From Pleurocapsa minor HA4230-MV1 (GTDB lineage: Bacteria; Cyanobacteriota; Cyanobacteriia; Cyanobacteriales; Xenococcaceae), in NCBI GenBank assembly GCA_019359095.1, contig JAHHHZ010000017.1, forward strand, positions 186,001 to 250,000: 64,000 nt of DNA. Direction: 5' to 3'. Of the stretch, positions 30,216 to 40,106 are shown one piece after another; the first letter of the stretch is position 1, and each line of letters starts with the position of its first letter. The position numbers were made by a program, and so were the translations under genes. The notes under the pieces were generated by a model. That model was not told the origin of the DNA and made no database searches. It saw only the letters and a program-made list of their open reading frames with translations.

Positions 30216-30547
30216 CAGCTATTTTGCTCAAAAACTAACACAAATAAAATTTCTAATTTACTATGGAGAAATCTTAAATGCTATGTAGTTTGACAAAATA
30301 AATTGATTACTGAGTTTATAATATCAGCTTGAGAGTTACAGAATACTTATTATATGAATCCACTGTTTTTATTAACCAGCATTAACTTACGAAAAACCTC
30401 ACGAGGTTGAATTCTGTCTTCACTAAATGTTGCTCGATTAATTTCCAACTCCCTAAGTTACTAGTTAAAAACCGCTGTGGCGTCTGCTAGCTAGAGAAAT
30501 CTTTAACTCCGATCTACTCGGAGGATGCTCAATAGTTTAAAACATCC
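30200..30547. other. 348-bp spacer, nothing recognised beyond the terminator
   Basis: AT-rich spacer between two rightward genes. Apart from the plsC terminator at its start I see no reading frame, repeat or clear motif; the promoter of the phosphatase gene must lie here. Confidence 0.4.
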
Positions 30548-32458
30548 ATGTCACATCCTGAGCCCCAAATTGAATGCTCGAACCCTCAATGTCTAGCCTC
30601 TAATGATTTAGAAGCGAGTATTTGTGATCGATGTAGCACCCCCATAATCAGACGCTATTTATGGAGTAGTGAGCGGGCGATCGCGACCGAGCAAAAGCAG
30701 ACCCTGATTAATGAACGATATTTAGCCTTAACTGAGCAAATATTTCTGGATACTCAACCTAGCAAAGCGCCTCTTACCCCTGAAGAAGTTCCCCCTGAAA
30801 TAGTAGTTTATCTCCAGCTTTTTGCTTACTATCCTCATATTCCTCAACCTTATGGTTTGTTAAACGATCGACGGACGTGGCTATTCGATTATGGCACTGT
30901 CCCCACTAGTTCGACGGGAGAACTAACTTATCCTCAAGAGTTAACCCCCAAAGTTCAAGATTTATGGTTCGGCGCAACACCTCTACAACAGTTAAACTGG
31001 CTTTGGCAAATTGCCAAACTGTGGCATCCTCTTTCTCTTAAGGGAGTCGCAGCTACTTTATTAGAACCTGAGCTGATCAGAATTAACGGGCAGATCCTCC
31101 AGTTAAGGCAGCTACAGATAGATGGCGATCGGCGCGCCAATCTTCAAGATTTAGGCAATTTATGGTCTCAATGGGCAGAACATGCCCATCCTAATATTAA
31201 GGAAGTAGTTCTCAAGCTGGCTGCTAATTTAAAGACAGGCGTTATTGCTCAAGCTAGCCAGCTACTTGGATTGCTAGATCGGGCGATCGCTCTTTATTGT
31301 CAAACTCAGCAGTATTCTTACCAAACATATGCCCTGAGCGATTCTGGGCCGAGTCGCAGTAACAACGAAGATGCAGCTTATCCGCTTTACTCGCGTCCCG
31401 AAGATATTACCTCTACCAACAATAGTCTGGCAATTGTTTGTGATGGTGTAGGCGGTCATGATGGTGGAGAAATTGCTTCAGGGGAGACAATTAAGTATTT
31501 ACAAGGTAAAATTTCTGTCCTGAAGCTAGATGAACTAAAACCACACAAGATTTTCAACAAGCTAGTAAAATATATCAAAGGTGCAAACGATCTAATTAAT
31601 CAGCGCAATGACACCGAGCAGCGTCAGGAAAGACAGCGCATGGGTACAACTCTAGTGATGGCTCTTGCTCACGCTCAAGAAATGTATCTTAGCCATATTG
31701 GTGATTCCCGCATTTATTGGATCACTCATAATAGTTGTCACCAAATGACTGTTGACGATGATTTAGCTTCTAGAGAAGTTCGTTTAGGCTATGCCCTATA
31801 TCGAGATTCTTTACAATATCCTTCAGCAGGGGCATTGATTCAAGCTTTGGGCATGAGAGGTTCAGCAGCGCTCCATCCTAATTTACAACGCTATATTATC
31901 GATCGTGAATGCGTTTTCTTGCTTTGCACCGATGGTTTAAGCGATTTTGACCGTATAGAACAGCAGTGGAAACAAAATATCTTGCCACTTTTAGAAGGGA
32001 AGCAAGACCTTGCCAGTGCAGTCAAAGATTTGATTGCTTTAGCCAATGAGAAAAATGGTCACGATAACGTGACGGTGGCGCTAGTTCACTGTCAAGTAAA
32101 CCCTTTGCCAGGTAGCTCACAAGCTATAGTCTCTTGGTCGGATTTAGAGACTGTTTTGGCAGAATCTGCTAATTGGTCAGATCACGAGCAATTTGACTCT
32201 AATTGGTCAGATTTTTCCCCAAGTGAAGCATCCCTACCAGCAGCAGCTATTTCAGAAACCCAGATCACCGAACCGATCGGCGACGGCGAATCTATACCAA
32301 TTAGCAAACCATCAAAATGGATTAAACCCTTGATTTTTGCCCTAGTCCTGTCGGCAATTATCGGTCTATTTACTTATAAACTGCTACAAGATACCTCAAC
32401 CGATCGTGACTCTACACCACCTTTGCCCAGACCTTCAGAAACGGATACTCAACCATAA
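30548..32458 (+). CDS. PP2C-family protein phosphatase with zinc ribbon and C-terminal membrane anchor
   Basis: 636 residues. An N-terminal zinc ribbon has C10, C15, C26 and C29. A divergent helical region (40-260) follows, then a PP2C domain (about 262-515): DSGPSRSNNEDAAYP, VCDGVGGHDGGEIASGE, GTTLVMALAH, HIGDSRIYWI, LLCTDGLSD and NGHDNVTVALV, with all metal-binding Asp residues present. A single membrane helix lies near 595-615. It probably dephosphorylates Ser/Thr proteins in a kinase-phosphatase signalling pair; no kinase is adjacent. Confidence 0.9.
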   Translation: MSHPEPQIECSNPQCLASNDLEASICDRCSTPIIRRYLWSSERAIATEQKQTLINERYLALTEQIFLDTQPSKAPLTPEEVPPEIVVYLQLFAYYPHIPQPYGLLNDRRTWLFDYGTVPTSSTGELTYPQELTPKVQDLWFGATPLQQLNWLWQIAKLWHPLSLKGVAATLLEPELIRINGQILQLRQLQIDGDRRANLQDLGNLWSQWAEHAHPNIKEVVLKLAANLKTGVIAQASQLLGLLDRAIALYCQTQQYSYQTYALSDSGPSRSNNEDAAYPLYSRPEDITSTNNSLAIVCDGVGGHDGGEIASGETIKYLQGKISVLKLDELKPHKIFNKLVKYIKGANDLINQRNDTEQRQERQRMGTTLVMALAHAQEMYLSHIGDSRIYWITHNSCHQMTVDDDLASREVRLGYALYRDSLQYPSAGALIQALGMRGSAALHPNLQRYIIDRECVFLLCTDGLSDFDRIEQQWKQNILPLLEGKQDLASAVKDLIALANEKNGHDNVTVALVHCQVNPLPGSSQAIVSWSDLETVLAESANWSDHEQFDSNWSDFSPSEASLPAAAISETQITEPIGDGESIPISKPSKWIKPLIFALVLSAIIGLFTYKLLQDTSTDRDSTPPLPRPSETDTQP

Positions 32459-32519
32459 ATGCAAAGCAAAATCTAAAATATAGTGACACTGAATCTATGG
32501 TTGATATAGGACGCACAAA

Positions 32520-33281
32520 ATGTTTTGGTATGACCGCAAGCTGATTGATGCTCCACAGTTACATTTAGATCTTAATGATCCAGGATTATGTTACGGAGCC
32601 ACTAGCTTCACCACAATGCGGGTTTATAACAAGTCCCTAGATCATTCTTTGACTAGCTGGCAGGCTCATTGCGATCGCCTACAAACATCTTTATTAGCAT
32701 TTGGTTGGCAGCAACCTGATTGGCAGCAGCTAAAACAAGGTGCCGAGATCCTAGCGGAATCTTTTCCTGTTCTACGCATGGCAATATTTCCCGATGGTAG
32801 AGAGTGGATCACTGGACGCAGCTTACCTTCTAACTTAGAAAAACTTTATGCGGATGGCATCACCGCTTGGGTAGCTGAAGATTCTTTATATCGTCGAGAT
32901 TTACCCCAATATAAAACAGGTAATTATCTTTCTACCTATTTAGCTCGTAATCAAGCACTGAGTTTTAAAGCTCAAGAAGCAATCTTGATTGATACTCAGG
33001 GTAACTGGCTAGAAACTAGTACGGGTAATCTTTGGGGGTGGAAAAATGGTTGCTGGTATACTCCTAGTTTAGAATCAGGGATTTTAGCAGGTATTGCACG
33101 AGCGCGCTGGCTCCATTTCTTCCAGAGTAGAAAGATTAAAGTGAGCGAAAATATTTGGAGTCCCGAATTCATCTCCACACTCGAAGCGATCGCCTACAGT
33201 AATTGTGTCGTAAATTGGATGCCGATCAAAACAGTTTTGGACAGAGAGCAAAAAATCAACTATAGCCTCAAGCAACCTTAA
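32520..33281 (+). CDS. pabC: Class IV aminotransferase, 4-amino-4-deoxychorismate lyase-like
   Basis: 253 residues, fold type IV PLP enzyme. DPGLCYGATSFTTMRVYN marks the N-terminal domain, YKTGNYLSTYLARN holds the PLP lysine, and DTQGNWLETSTGNLWGWKNG plus SLESGILAGIARA are family motifs. In folate synthesis PabC releases pyruvate to give p-aminobenzoate. Branched-chain or D-amino acid aminotransferases share this fold, so the assignment rests on size and motif style. It lies 61 bp after the phosphatase gene. Confidence 0.75.
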   Translation: MFWYDRKLIDAPQLHLDLNDPGLCYGATSFTTMRVYNKSLDHSLTSWQAHCDRLQTSLLAFGWQQPDWQQLKQGAEILAESFPVLRMAIFPDGREWITGRSLPSNLEKLYADGITAWVAEDSLYRRDLPQYKTGNYLSTYLARNQALSFKAQEAILIDTQGNWLETSTGNLWGWKNGCWYTPSLESGILAGIARARWLHFFQSRKIKVSENIWSPEFISTLEAIAYSNCVVNWMPIKTVLDREQKINYSLKQP

Positions 33282-33388
33282 ATTACTGAAGACTACTTTG
33301 CTTTCAACTCCGTATAATCCTGATGGTAGTAGCAAGTGAAAAATAACTATCTCAGTTATAAACGCAAAATAATCGCTCGAGCCACCAT

Positions 33389-35110
33389 TTAAACAGCTGT
33401 TAATTGGGTAATTATCTGCTCAATCTTGCTTAAGGCTGCACCAGGATTACTGGCTTCGCTATCAACCAGCAGCTTTTCCATTTCAGCAACTTGGTGATTA
33501 ATCTGATCTAGATTATCCTGCAAAGGCTGTAGCTGATGTTGATAAAAATCTATCTGTGACTGCATTGCTGCTGCCTGAAGATTTAACCCATGCCATTTAT
33601 CCTGTAGTTGAGTAATCTCCTGTTCAAGCTGGCTTTGCTGGCTTCTTTGCTGCTCCAACTTGACTATCAATTCTTGAATATTCAATTTTATCTGAGTTAC
33701 TTCTGCTCCTAAACTTTCTTGCTGTTGTTGTAGTTGCTGCTGCTGCTGTTCTAAAGTTTGTTTGATCGGAGTTAAATCAATATCTTGAATTGCTGACTCA
33801 AAATCAAAATCAACAATTCCCTGACGGCGTTTTAAGACTCTCGAATGTTGCAGCAAAACTTGGTGTCTTTCTTTAAGAGAGCGTCGTTGACCAACCAAAG
33901 TTTGGTCTAGCATCTTTTTCGCTTCTTTCTCATCAGCCAATTCTTGTTCCAAAGTCAAGCGCTCAAAATCGTTAGCTTGAGACATTTTGACTTCCAATTC
34001 CTCAACTGCTTTACATTGCCAGCCTAATTCTTCTTCCTGATCGTTGACAAATCTAGCTACTTTCTCTAAATCTTTTTTCAGGTTCTCTACCATCGCCTCT
34101 AGGCTAGGCAGGGGAATATTTTCCAGTTTTTCGAGATTGATTCTTGCCGTACCTTCAGCATCCGTTTCTGAACCTCCCAAAATCTCTAGCATCTGGTTTT
34201 GAGTTTCTAACTGAAGGTTTAAAAACTGAGCTAGCTCATGCTTAACCTCTAAAGATTTTTGTTCGATGCCCAATTGATCTTCCGCTGTGGCGATCGCTTC
34301 TTGTAAAGATTTAACCTGTACTTTTTTTTCGGTTAATTCTGTAGTCATACCTTCAAGCTCTTGTCGCTTAATACCAATCTCGGTTATGTTCTGAGTCAAA
34401 TTGTGCCAGTGAGATTGCATTACCTGTTGTTGAGTTGCTGCTGCTGACTCGGCTTGTTTAAGCTTACTGCGCAAAGCATTAACAGCTTCATTCATACTAG
34501 TAACAATTTCTAGCTGCTGCTTAAGTTCGTTAGCTTGATTCTGGTCTAGTACGTTAGCCTGCTTTAACTGTTCATTCAAGCTATTTTGCTGACCTCGTAA
34601 TTGCGCCCAAGCTCCCTCTAGTTCAGCGCTTTTTGCCTCAAATTCTGCTCTAAGATTGGCGGTTTCTGCCTGAGCCTGAGCAATGTCTGCTTTTTGTTGT
34701 TCAAACTGCTTAAATTCTTCTTCCATCTGCTCAACCTGTTCGAGGCGAGTTTCCATTTCAATTTCTCGGCGACTCAGTTCTTCACTTTGAAATGCCAACG
34801 ACTCTTTCCACTGATTGATTTCTTGCTCCTGTTCCTGGTTTTTTTCGACCAAGCGAGAGAAATTTTTTAAAATGGCAATAATTTTGGCTGAAGCTAACTC
34901 TATTTTCCCCTGGACTTGTCGATTAGCGCCTAGATTGACCACAATTAAAGCGCCATCACCAAAATCATTTGCCTCTTCGACAGTAATTGATTCATTACCA
35001 ACTACGCCCCAACTTTGATCGTTGCGCTGACAGGCTATGAGCTTAAGCCTGGTTTCTACACCACTCATGAACCCTTTACTTTGTTTTTGTATTTCTGCCA
35101 GATATAGCAC
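33389..35110 (-). CDS. hmpF: Pilus motility taxis protein HmpF
   Basis: 573 residues. The N-terminal 75 residues (MLYLAEIQKQSKGFMSGVETRLKLIACQRNDQSW..., EANDFGDGALIVVNLGANRQVQGKIE) match HmpF, a cyanobacterial protein needed for type IV pilus motility in Nostoc hormogonia. Residues 80-560 are a nearly continuous Gln/Glu-rich coiled coil. It starts at GTG with a strong AAGAGGAAGG upstream. Divergent from a CheY-CheW-MCP operon, as expected for a phototaxis/hormogonium motility locus. Confidence 0.9.
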   Translation of the reverse strand: MLYLAEIQKQSKGFMSGVETRLKLIACQRNDQSWGVVGNESITVEEANDFGDGALIVVNLGANRQVQGKIELASAKIIAILKNFSRLVEKNQEQEQEINQWKESLAFQSEELSRREIEMETRLEQVEQMEEEFKQFEQQKADIAQAQAETANLRAEFEAKSAELEGAWAQLRGQQNSLNEQLKQANVLDQNQANELKQQLEIVTSMNEAVNALRSKLKQAESAAATQQQVMQSHWHNLTQNITEIGIKRQELEGMTTELTEKKVQVKSLQEAIATAEDQLGIEQKSLEVKHELAQFLNLQLETQNQMLEILGGSETDAEGTARINLEKLENIPLPSLEAMVENLKKDLEKVARFVNDQEEELGWQCKAVEELEVKMSQANDFERLTLEQELADEKEAKKMLDQTLVGQRRSLKERHQVLLQHSRVLKRRQGIVDFDFESAIQDIDLTPIKQTLEQQQQQLQQQQESLGAEVTQIKLNIQELIVKLEQQRSQQSQLEQEITQLQDKWHGLNLQAAAMQSQIDFYQHQLQPLQDNLDQINHQVAEMEKLLVDSEASNPGAALSKIEQIITQLTAV

Positions 35111-35773
35111 TGTGCGCCTTCCTCTTGATTTCTTCTGTGCAGGAACTCAGAAAAATTAAGCTTTTCCAGTTTACTGCTGATTTATTAAAACAACCAGACT
35201 AAATTAAATTTGAACTTGTAATTTGACGGTAAAATTCGAGCAGATTGAATATCTGTTACACAATAAGCATCTATTGTTATTTATCAAGCTCATATTGCCA
35301 AGTTTTTTTGAGCTAAATCAAGAACAATGAGTCATAGCTAACTAATTTTATCTTGAATGAATAATCGGCAGAACCCTGCCAATTAATTTTAAAAATAAAC
35401 TTAATTTCAATTAAACTGTTGTGACTAAAAAAAGCCCTTAGATGGTGTTAGACCAAAAATGGTTTCATAATTTTTTCAACAGCTAGATTTACCAATGAAT
35501 AACATATATTTAGACTAGTTGGGCAACAAAACATTTATGGTTCAATTAGATTAAACCTAAAGCAGCTTAACTAAAAAATAAACTTGCCCAAGATTATATT
35601 GCTAATGACGTGGCGATTGGGTAAAAAGTAGAGTATATTCTGAAGCGGAGAGGTTACTAACCAAGTAATTTTATTAATAATAAGTGAATTTAAGTACAGG
35701 TTTAGCTTCTATTAATTTAATGATTTGCCAAGTAGACTTAAGAAAGAGTGTGACTTTTCGTAGATAGCATGTT
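35111..35773. other. 663-bp divergent regulatory region of the taxis locus
   Basis: The longest spacer without a gene in this half of the window. It separates hmpF from the CheY operon and must hold both promoters. AT-rich with many T- and A-runs; no reading frame above 40 codons looked protein-like and I could not assign promoter boxes. Confidence 0.5.
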
Positions 35774-36139
35774 ATGAGCAAAGTTCTAATCGTAGAAGAT
35801 AGTCTGGCGCAGAGACAAATGATTTCAGATCTCCTCAAAGATAGCGGTCTTAAAGTAACGGTTGCTTGTGATGGGGTAGAAGCTTTAGAGCATCTAGAAA
35901 CATTCAGTCCTGACATAGTGGTCATGGACATTGTTATGCCTAGAATGAACGGCTATGAATTATGTCGTCGCCTAAAATCTGATCCTAAAACGCAAAATGT
36001 TCCCGTGGTAATGTGTTCTTCTAAAGGTGAGGAGTTCGATCGCTACTGGGGGATGAAGCAAGGTGCAGACGCGTATATAGCTAAACCTTTTCAACCAGTT
36101 GAACTGATTGGGACGGTTAAGCAGTTGCTTCGAGCTTAG
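35774..36139 (+). CDS. CheY-like response regulator (PilH/PixH/HmpB type)
   Basis: 121 residues, a single receiver domain. Acidic pair in VEDS, phospho-acceptor D52 in IVVMDIVMPRMNG, CSSKGEEFDRYWGMKQGADAYIAKPF with the conserved Ser and Lys. The extended loop EEFDRYWGMKQGAD is typical of PilH-type receivers acting on type IV pili. First gene of an operon with CheW and an MCP. Confidence 0.93.
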   Translation: MSKVLIVEDSLAQRQMISDLLKDSGLKVTVACDGVEALEHLETFSPDIVVMDIVMPRMNGYELCRRLKSDPKTQNVPVVMCSSKGEEFDRYWGMKQGADAYIAKPFQPVELIGTVKQLLRA

Positions 36140-36199
36140 ATCGAGATTAATTTTTAGGTTATATGGCTAGCAGTCTGTAAATGGTATTTACAAAATTTT

Positions 36200-36730
36200 A
36201 TGGTTAATAATCCAGAATTATATACTGAAAGTGGTCTAGATCTATCTCTAGACATTAAACCCCTAGAAAATCCAGATGGGGAACTGCATCTGCGCTTTTA
36301 TTTAGCGTCAGGAGAAGCCTGTGCTTTTCCTGCTACGGGTATAGCAGAAGTAATGCAGCAAACTCCCGATCAGATAGCGCCAATTCCCAACGCCTCTCCT
36401 TTGCTATTGGGAACTATAAATCTAAGAGGTAGAGTGATTTGGGTTGCCGATTTAGGACAGCTTTTGGGGGATAGCGTAGCCTTGAAAACCGATCGACCTA
36501 CAATTCCTGTAATTGCCATTGAAGATCAAGAACAGATTATTGGCTTGGCAATTGATAGCATTGGCGAGATGGACTGGCTGGATGTCGAACAATTAGAAAT
36601 TCAGCAGTCTCCCTCCGACAGTATGGCTCCTTTTGTTCAAGCTCAATGGCAAACTGATGATGAAAGCAAAATCCTGATTAATTTATTAGATCCAGTCAGA
36701 ATTTTACGCTCAGCACGATGGGCTGCCTGA
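36200..36730 (+). CDS. CheW-like adaptor (PixI/HmpC type)
   Basis: 176 residues. CheW domain: LRFYLASGEACAFPATGIAEVMQ, LLLGTINLRGRVIWVADLGQLLG, and GLAIDSIGEMDWLDVEQLEI. It couples the MCP to a CheA kinase. It lies 60 bp after the receiver gene and 186 bp before the MCP gene. Confidence 0.92.
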   Translation: MVNNPELYTESGLDLSLDIKPLENPDGELHLRFYLASGEACAFPATGIAEVMQQTPDQIAPIPNASPLLLGTINLRGRVIWVADLGQLLGDSVALKTDRPTIPVIAIEDQEQIIGLAIDSIGEMDWLDVEQLEIQQSPSDSMAPFVQAQWQTDDESKILINLLDPVRILRSARWAA

Positions 36731-36916
36731 TAACAGGATAATTAATCTCGATCTTAAGTTAAAACTTACACTTATTGAGCATTATTTTGAGAAAACAGCA
36801 CATGTTGCTTTTCTTTTTACTTATATAAACTTAGAGTCATCGCAGGGTCAGAAGCTTAAAGTAAGAACTCGTCAGCACAAGCAATAAAAATTTAGATTTA
36901 ATTGGCAAAAAGCATC

Positions 36917-39373
36917 ATGGCATCAGGAACTAATTATTCTCAGGAATACGGACAAGCAGAAAAAGCCTATTTAGAAAGTAATTTTGCTCAAGCAGCAGAA
37001 ATCATCGATCATTTAGCCGATGAATTTCCCAATGATCCAAATGTTTTGTTGCTGCGGGGTCATATCTATTGCTATGGTTTTCAAAACTACGACGTGGCAA
37101 AACAGCAGTATGAAAATGTTTTGAGCTTAAGTGATTCAGAAGATCTACTCGATTTTGCTCGTAGCGGTATTGAACAGATAGAACAGCTTCAGTCACAGTC
37201 AGAATTAGCCGATCACTCATTTAATGATGTATCTTTTGCTGGGGAAGATTTGGGAGATGAAGGTGATTTGAGACACCTGGATCTTTCTGATGAACAAGCT
37301 TATGAAGAAGGTTTTGCCAGCGATGTTGCTGCTCACCAAGATTATGAAGTGGACTTAGAAAATGCCGATCATAATCCTTTTAACCAGCGATCGCAGCTTG
37401 AATCAGAACCAACTCCTTCTTCATTGGCAGAGCCTTTTTCAGAAATAGAGCAGCCCAGCTCTAATCCTAGTTCTACTTTTATAGTGAATAATGATAACAA
37501 TAATCTTAATCTGCCTGACTACACAGAAGAAGATTTTGCCGTCAGCCAAAATGATTACGACAATGACTACGATGATAGCTCGGAACTAGAAATTGATACC
37601 GTTTTAACTGAACCCTTTTCAATGAGAAATGAGAAAAATTACGGTATGGAAGACATTCCCGAACAAGACGGAGTGGATTACCAAGACGAGCTAGAATTTG
37701 ATGAAATTGATAGTAGTTTTTTCGATCTTGAAGAATTAGAACAAGGACTTCCCGATACTGGGTTGTTTAACGTAGTAGAAGATCCAAGTAGTGGCAGTAC
37801 AAATTTTTCGAGCAACTTGGTCGCTGAATCGGATTCAATAGAGCCTGATGAAATCGCTATTAGTGAAGTTACTCCTAGTACCACAAAGTCTTTTATCAAT
37901 TCCAAAGAAGAATCAGAAATTGAAGTTAAACAAGGCGCTCTAGCTAGCTTTATTAATGCTCCGATGCGACAAAAGCAGCTAACTACGGCTGGTATTACGG
38001 GATTAGTCTCGGCGATCGCCGTTTTGAGTATTGGGTTAATTGGCTCTAGTATTGCTGCGCGTAATTCCCAACGAACCATACAACAATCTATACCAGGTAA
38101 TCTTTTATTAGCTTTGGTGGCGGGATTATCTAGTGCGGGAACAGCTGCTGCGATCGGCAATATTACCACCAAACATGTTACTAAAACCAGTCAAGATTTA
38201 CAAAGTCAGTTTGATGATGTTTATCAAGGTAATCTCAATGCTAAAGCTACGGTATATTCTCAAGATGAGTTTGGACAGTTAGCATCAGGCTTTAACCGCA
38301 TGACGAGAGTAATCTTAACTACCACCCAGGAAGCCCAACGAAGAGCGGAAGAAACCGAGCAGGCAAAGGAAGATTTGCAGCGTCAGGTAATTCGACTACT
38401 AGATGATGTGGAAGGTGCAGCTAGAGGAGATTTAACCGTACAGGCGACCGTTACCGCCGACGTTTTAGGGGCAGTTGCTGACGCTTTTAACTTGACTATT
38501 CAAAGTTTACGAGAAATTGTACGTCAGGTAAAAGAAGCTGCCGAACAAGTAAACCAAGGTTCAACTGATAGTGAATTGTTTGCGCGTAATCAATCTAGTG
38601 AAGCGTTGCGGATGGCAGAAGAATTGGCAGTCACCTTAAATTCAGTCCAGATGATGACTGAATCGATTGAAAGGGTAGCTGAAAATGCCCGTGAAGCCGA
38701 GGAAGTTGCCCGTTCGTCATCGGTAACTGCTCTCAAAGGTGGTAAGGCGGTAGAACGTACTGTATCGGGGATTTTCCAGATTAGAGAAACGGTATCAGAA
38801 ACGGCTCGTAAGGTAAAACGACTAGCGGAAGCATCGCAAGAAATCTCCAAAATTGTACTGTTAATCTCCCAAATTGCCGAAAGAACTAACCAGCTAGCCT
38901 TAAATGCCTCAATTCAAGCAGCAAAAGCGGGTGAAGCAGGTCGAGGTTTTGCGGTGGTTGCGGATGAAGTTAGACAGCTTGCCGATCGCTCTGGTAAATC
39001 TTTGAAAGAAATTGAGCAAATTGTACTGCAAATTCAAAGTGAAACGGGGTCGGTAATGACTGCTATGGAAGAAGGGATTCAGGAGGTAATCGACGTAACC
39101 GAAAGAGCGGAACAGGCGAAAACTGCCCTAGAAGATATTATTCAGGTATCAAATCGCATTGATACTTTAGTACGTTCTATTACTGCTGATACTGTCGAAC
39201 AAAGAGAAAACTCGCGAGCAGTAGCGCAGGTAATGCAGTCGGTAGAATTGACTGCTCAAGCTACCTCTCATGAGTCACAAAGGGTTGGTGGTGCGCTACA
39301 AAGTCTTGTAGGTATTGCTCGTGGTTTACTTTCTTCTGTGGAAAGATTTAGGATTGATAAGGGAGAATCTTAA
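36917..39373 (+). CDS. Methyl-accepting chemotaxis protein (PilJ/PixJ/HmpD type)
   Basis: 818 residues from ATG 36917 (a TTG five codons upstream is possible). Order: helical TPR-like start (about 5-90), a long very acidic linker (about 95-335), two close hydrophobic segments (about 355-415), a HAMP domain, and an MCP signalling domain whose hairpin tip reads [20 protein letters not shown] and [16 protein letters not shown]. There is almost no extracytoplasmic part, so input is probably cytoplasmic or lateral. It probably steers type IV pilus motility. No CheA follows. Confidence 0.92.
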   Translation: MASGTNYSQEYGQAEKAYLESNFAQAAEIIDHLADEFPNDPNVLLLRGHIYCYGFQNYDVAKQQYENVLSLSDSEDLLDFARSGIEQIEQLQSQSELADHSFNDVSFAGEDLGDEGDLRHLDLSDEQAYEEGFASDVAAHQDYEVDLENADHNPFNQRSQLESEPTPSSLAEPFSEIEQPSSNPSSTFIVNNDNNNLNLPDYTEEDFAVSQNDYDNDYDDSSELEIDTVLTEPFSMRNEKNYGMEDIPEQDGVDYQDELEFDEIDSSFFDLEELEQGLPDTGLFNVVEDPSSGSTNFSSNLVAESDSIEPDEIAISEVTPSTTKSFINSKEESEIEVKQGALASFINAPMRQKQLTTAGITGLVSAIAVLSIGLIGSSIAARNSQRTIQQSIPGNLLLALVAGLSSAGTAAAIGNITTKHVTKTSQDLQSQFDDVYQGNLNAKATVYSQDEFGQLASGFNRMTRVILTTTQEAQRRAEETEQAKEDLQRQVIRLLDDVEGAARGDLTVQATVTADVLGAVADAFNLTIQSLREIVRQVKEAAEQVNQGSTDSELFARNQSSEALRMAEELAVTLNSVQMMTESIERVAENAREAEEVARSSSVTALKGGKAVERTVSGIFQIRETVSETARKVKRLAEASQEISKIVLLISQIAERTNQLALNASIQAAKAGEAGRGFAVVADEVRQLADRSGKSLKEIEQIVLQIQSETGSVMTAMEEGIQEVIDVTERAEQAKTALEDIIQVSNRIDTLVRSITADTVEQRENSRAVAQVMQSVELTAQATSHESQRVGGALQSLVGIARGLLSSVERFRIDKGES

Positions 39374-39394
39374 ATTAGACCTGCTCTATAAAAA

Positions 39395-39625
39395 TCAATT
39401 AATTTTAACTATAGCTGCCACAAGTAGAGCGATCTCTTTACTTAGAGACTTTGATAATTCTTCATCTGCGACAATTTCCTCTGCATTTAAACCTCTACCT
39501 GCAAGGTTGATTAAGTTAGCTGGTTCAACAATTTGAGCCGACATGGTGATTAATATTTCTGTAAGCGAATTTAAAGCAATAGTTGCTCTGGGGTTGGTAT
39601 TAATTAACGCTACGAGTTTGCCAGA
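39395..39625 (-). pseudogene. C-terminal remnant of an NADPH-dependent FMN reductase
   Basis: Reading left, the frame gives FSGKLVALINTNPRATIALN, SLTEILITMSAQIVEPANLI, NLAGRGLNAEEIVADEELSK and a short helical end, followed by TGA. This is the C-terminal third of a flavodoxin-like FMN/chromate reductase. A TGA precedes the fragment and the flavin-binding N-terminal two thirds are absent. It converges on the MCP gene. Confidence 0.7.
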
Positions 39626-39800
39626 AAAAATATTTCAGAAATGCTAAAAACCAATAAACATCATGCGATCGCCATTTACTAAAGCTTAAGTAACTACCAT
39701 GATGAAACAAAGTACAATAATACGAGTAAACCTAACTTATCTCTACACATAACTTAGATAAGTTAACCTGCTATCTCTCAAATAATTTTGAACCAGCTTT

Positions 39801-40040
39801 ATGGATGCTTTTGCCCTAGTTCCGCCAGAATGGACAAAATCCGCAGGTCATGCACTCAATTTTTGTTGTCCCAATTGTCAAACTGAACCTGCAAAGGCGC
39901 AAAATGTTTGGTTAAATCGTCGCACTCCTGTAAGTGTCGCCAATAAGCGCAAATATCAAGAGTTTTATCAGTGTGAGTGCGGTACTGCTTGGTGGGGTTG
40001 GAGTGACGATCGCCCACCCTCGAAATTGAGCGATACTTAA
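39801..40040 (+). CDS. Small zinc-ribbon-like hypothetical protein
   Basis: 79 residues with cysteines in two clusters, CCPNC (22-26) and CEC (about 53-55), probably binding zinc. The pattern NVWLNRRTPVSVANKRKYQEFYQCECGTAWWGWSDDRPPS looks conserved in cyanobacteria from memory. It lies 66 bp before accC in the same direction and may be cotranscribed. Function unknown. Confidence 0.72.
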   Translation: MDAFALVPPEWTKSAGHALNFCCPNCQTEPAKAQNVWLNRRTPVSVANKRKYQEFYQCECGTAWWGWSDDRPPSKLSDT

Positions 40041-40106
40041 GCTTGGCTTTTTTAGTACCCAAAAAGGCTCTATTCTAAGATATGACTTTAGTTACCTACT
40101 CAAAGA

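Noticed and set aside
37678-38172. A 164-codon leftward frame inside the MCP gene
   Set aside because: It is the antisense shadow of the acidic linker and membrane segments and matches no known protein.
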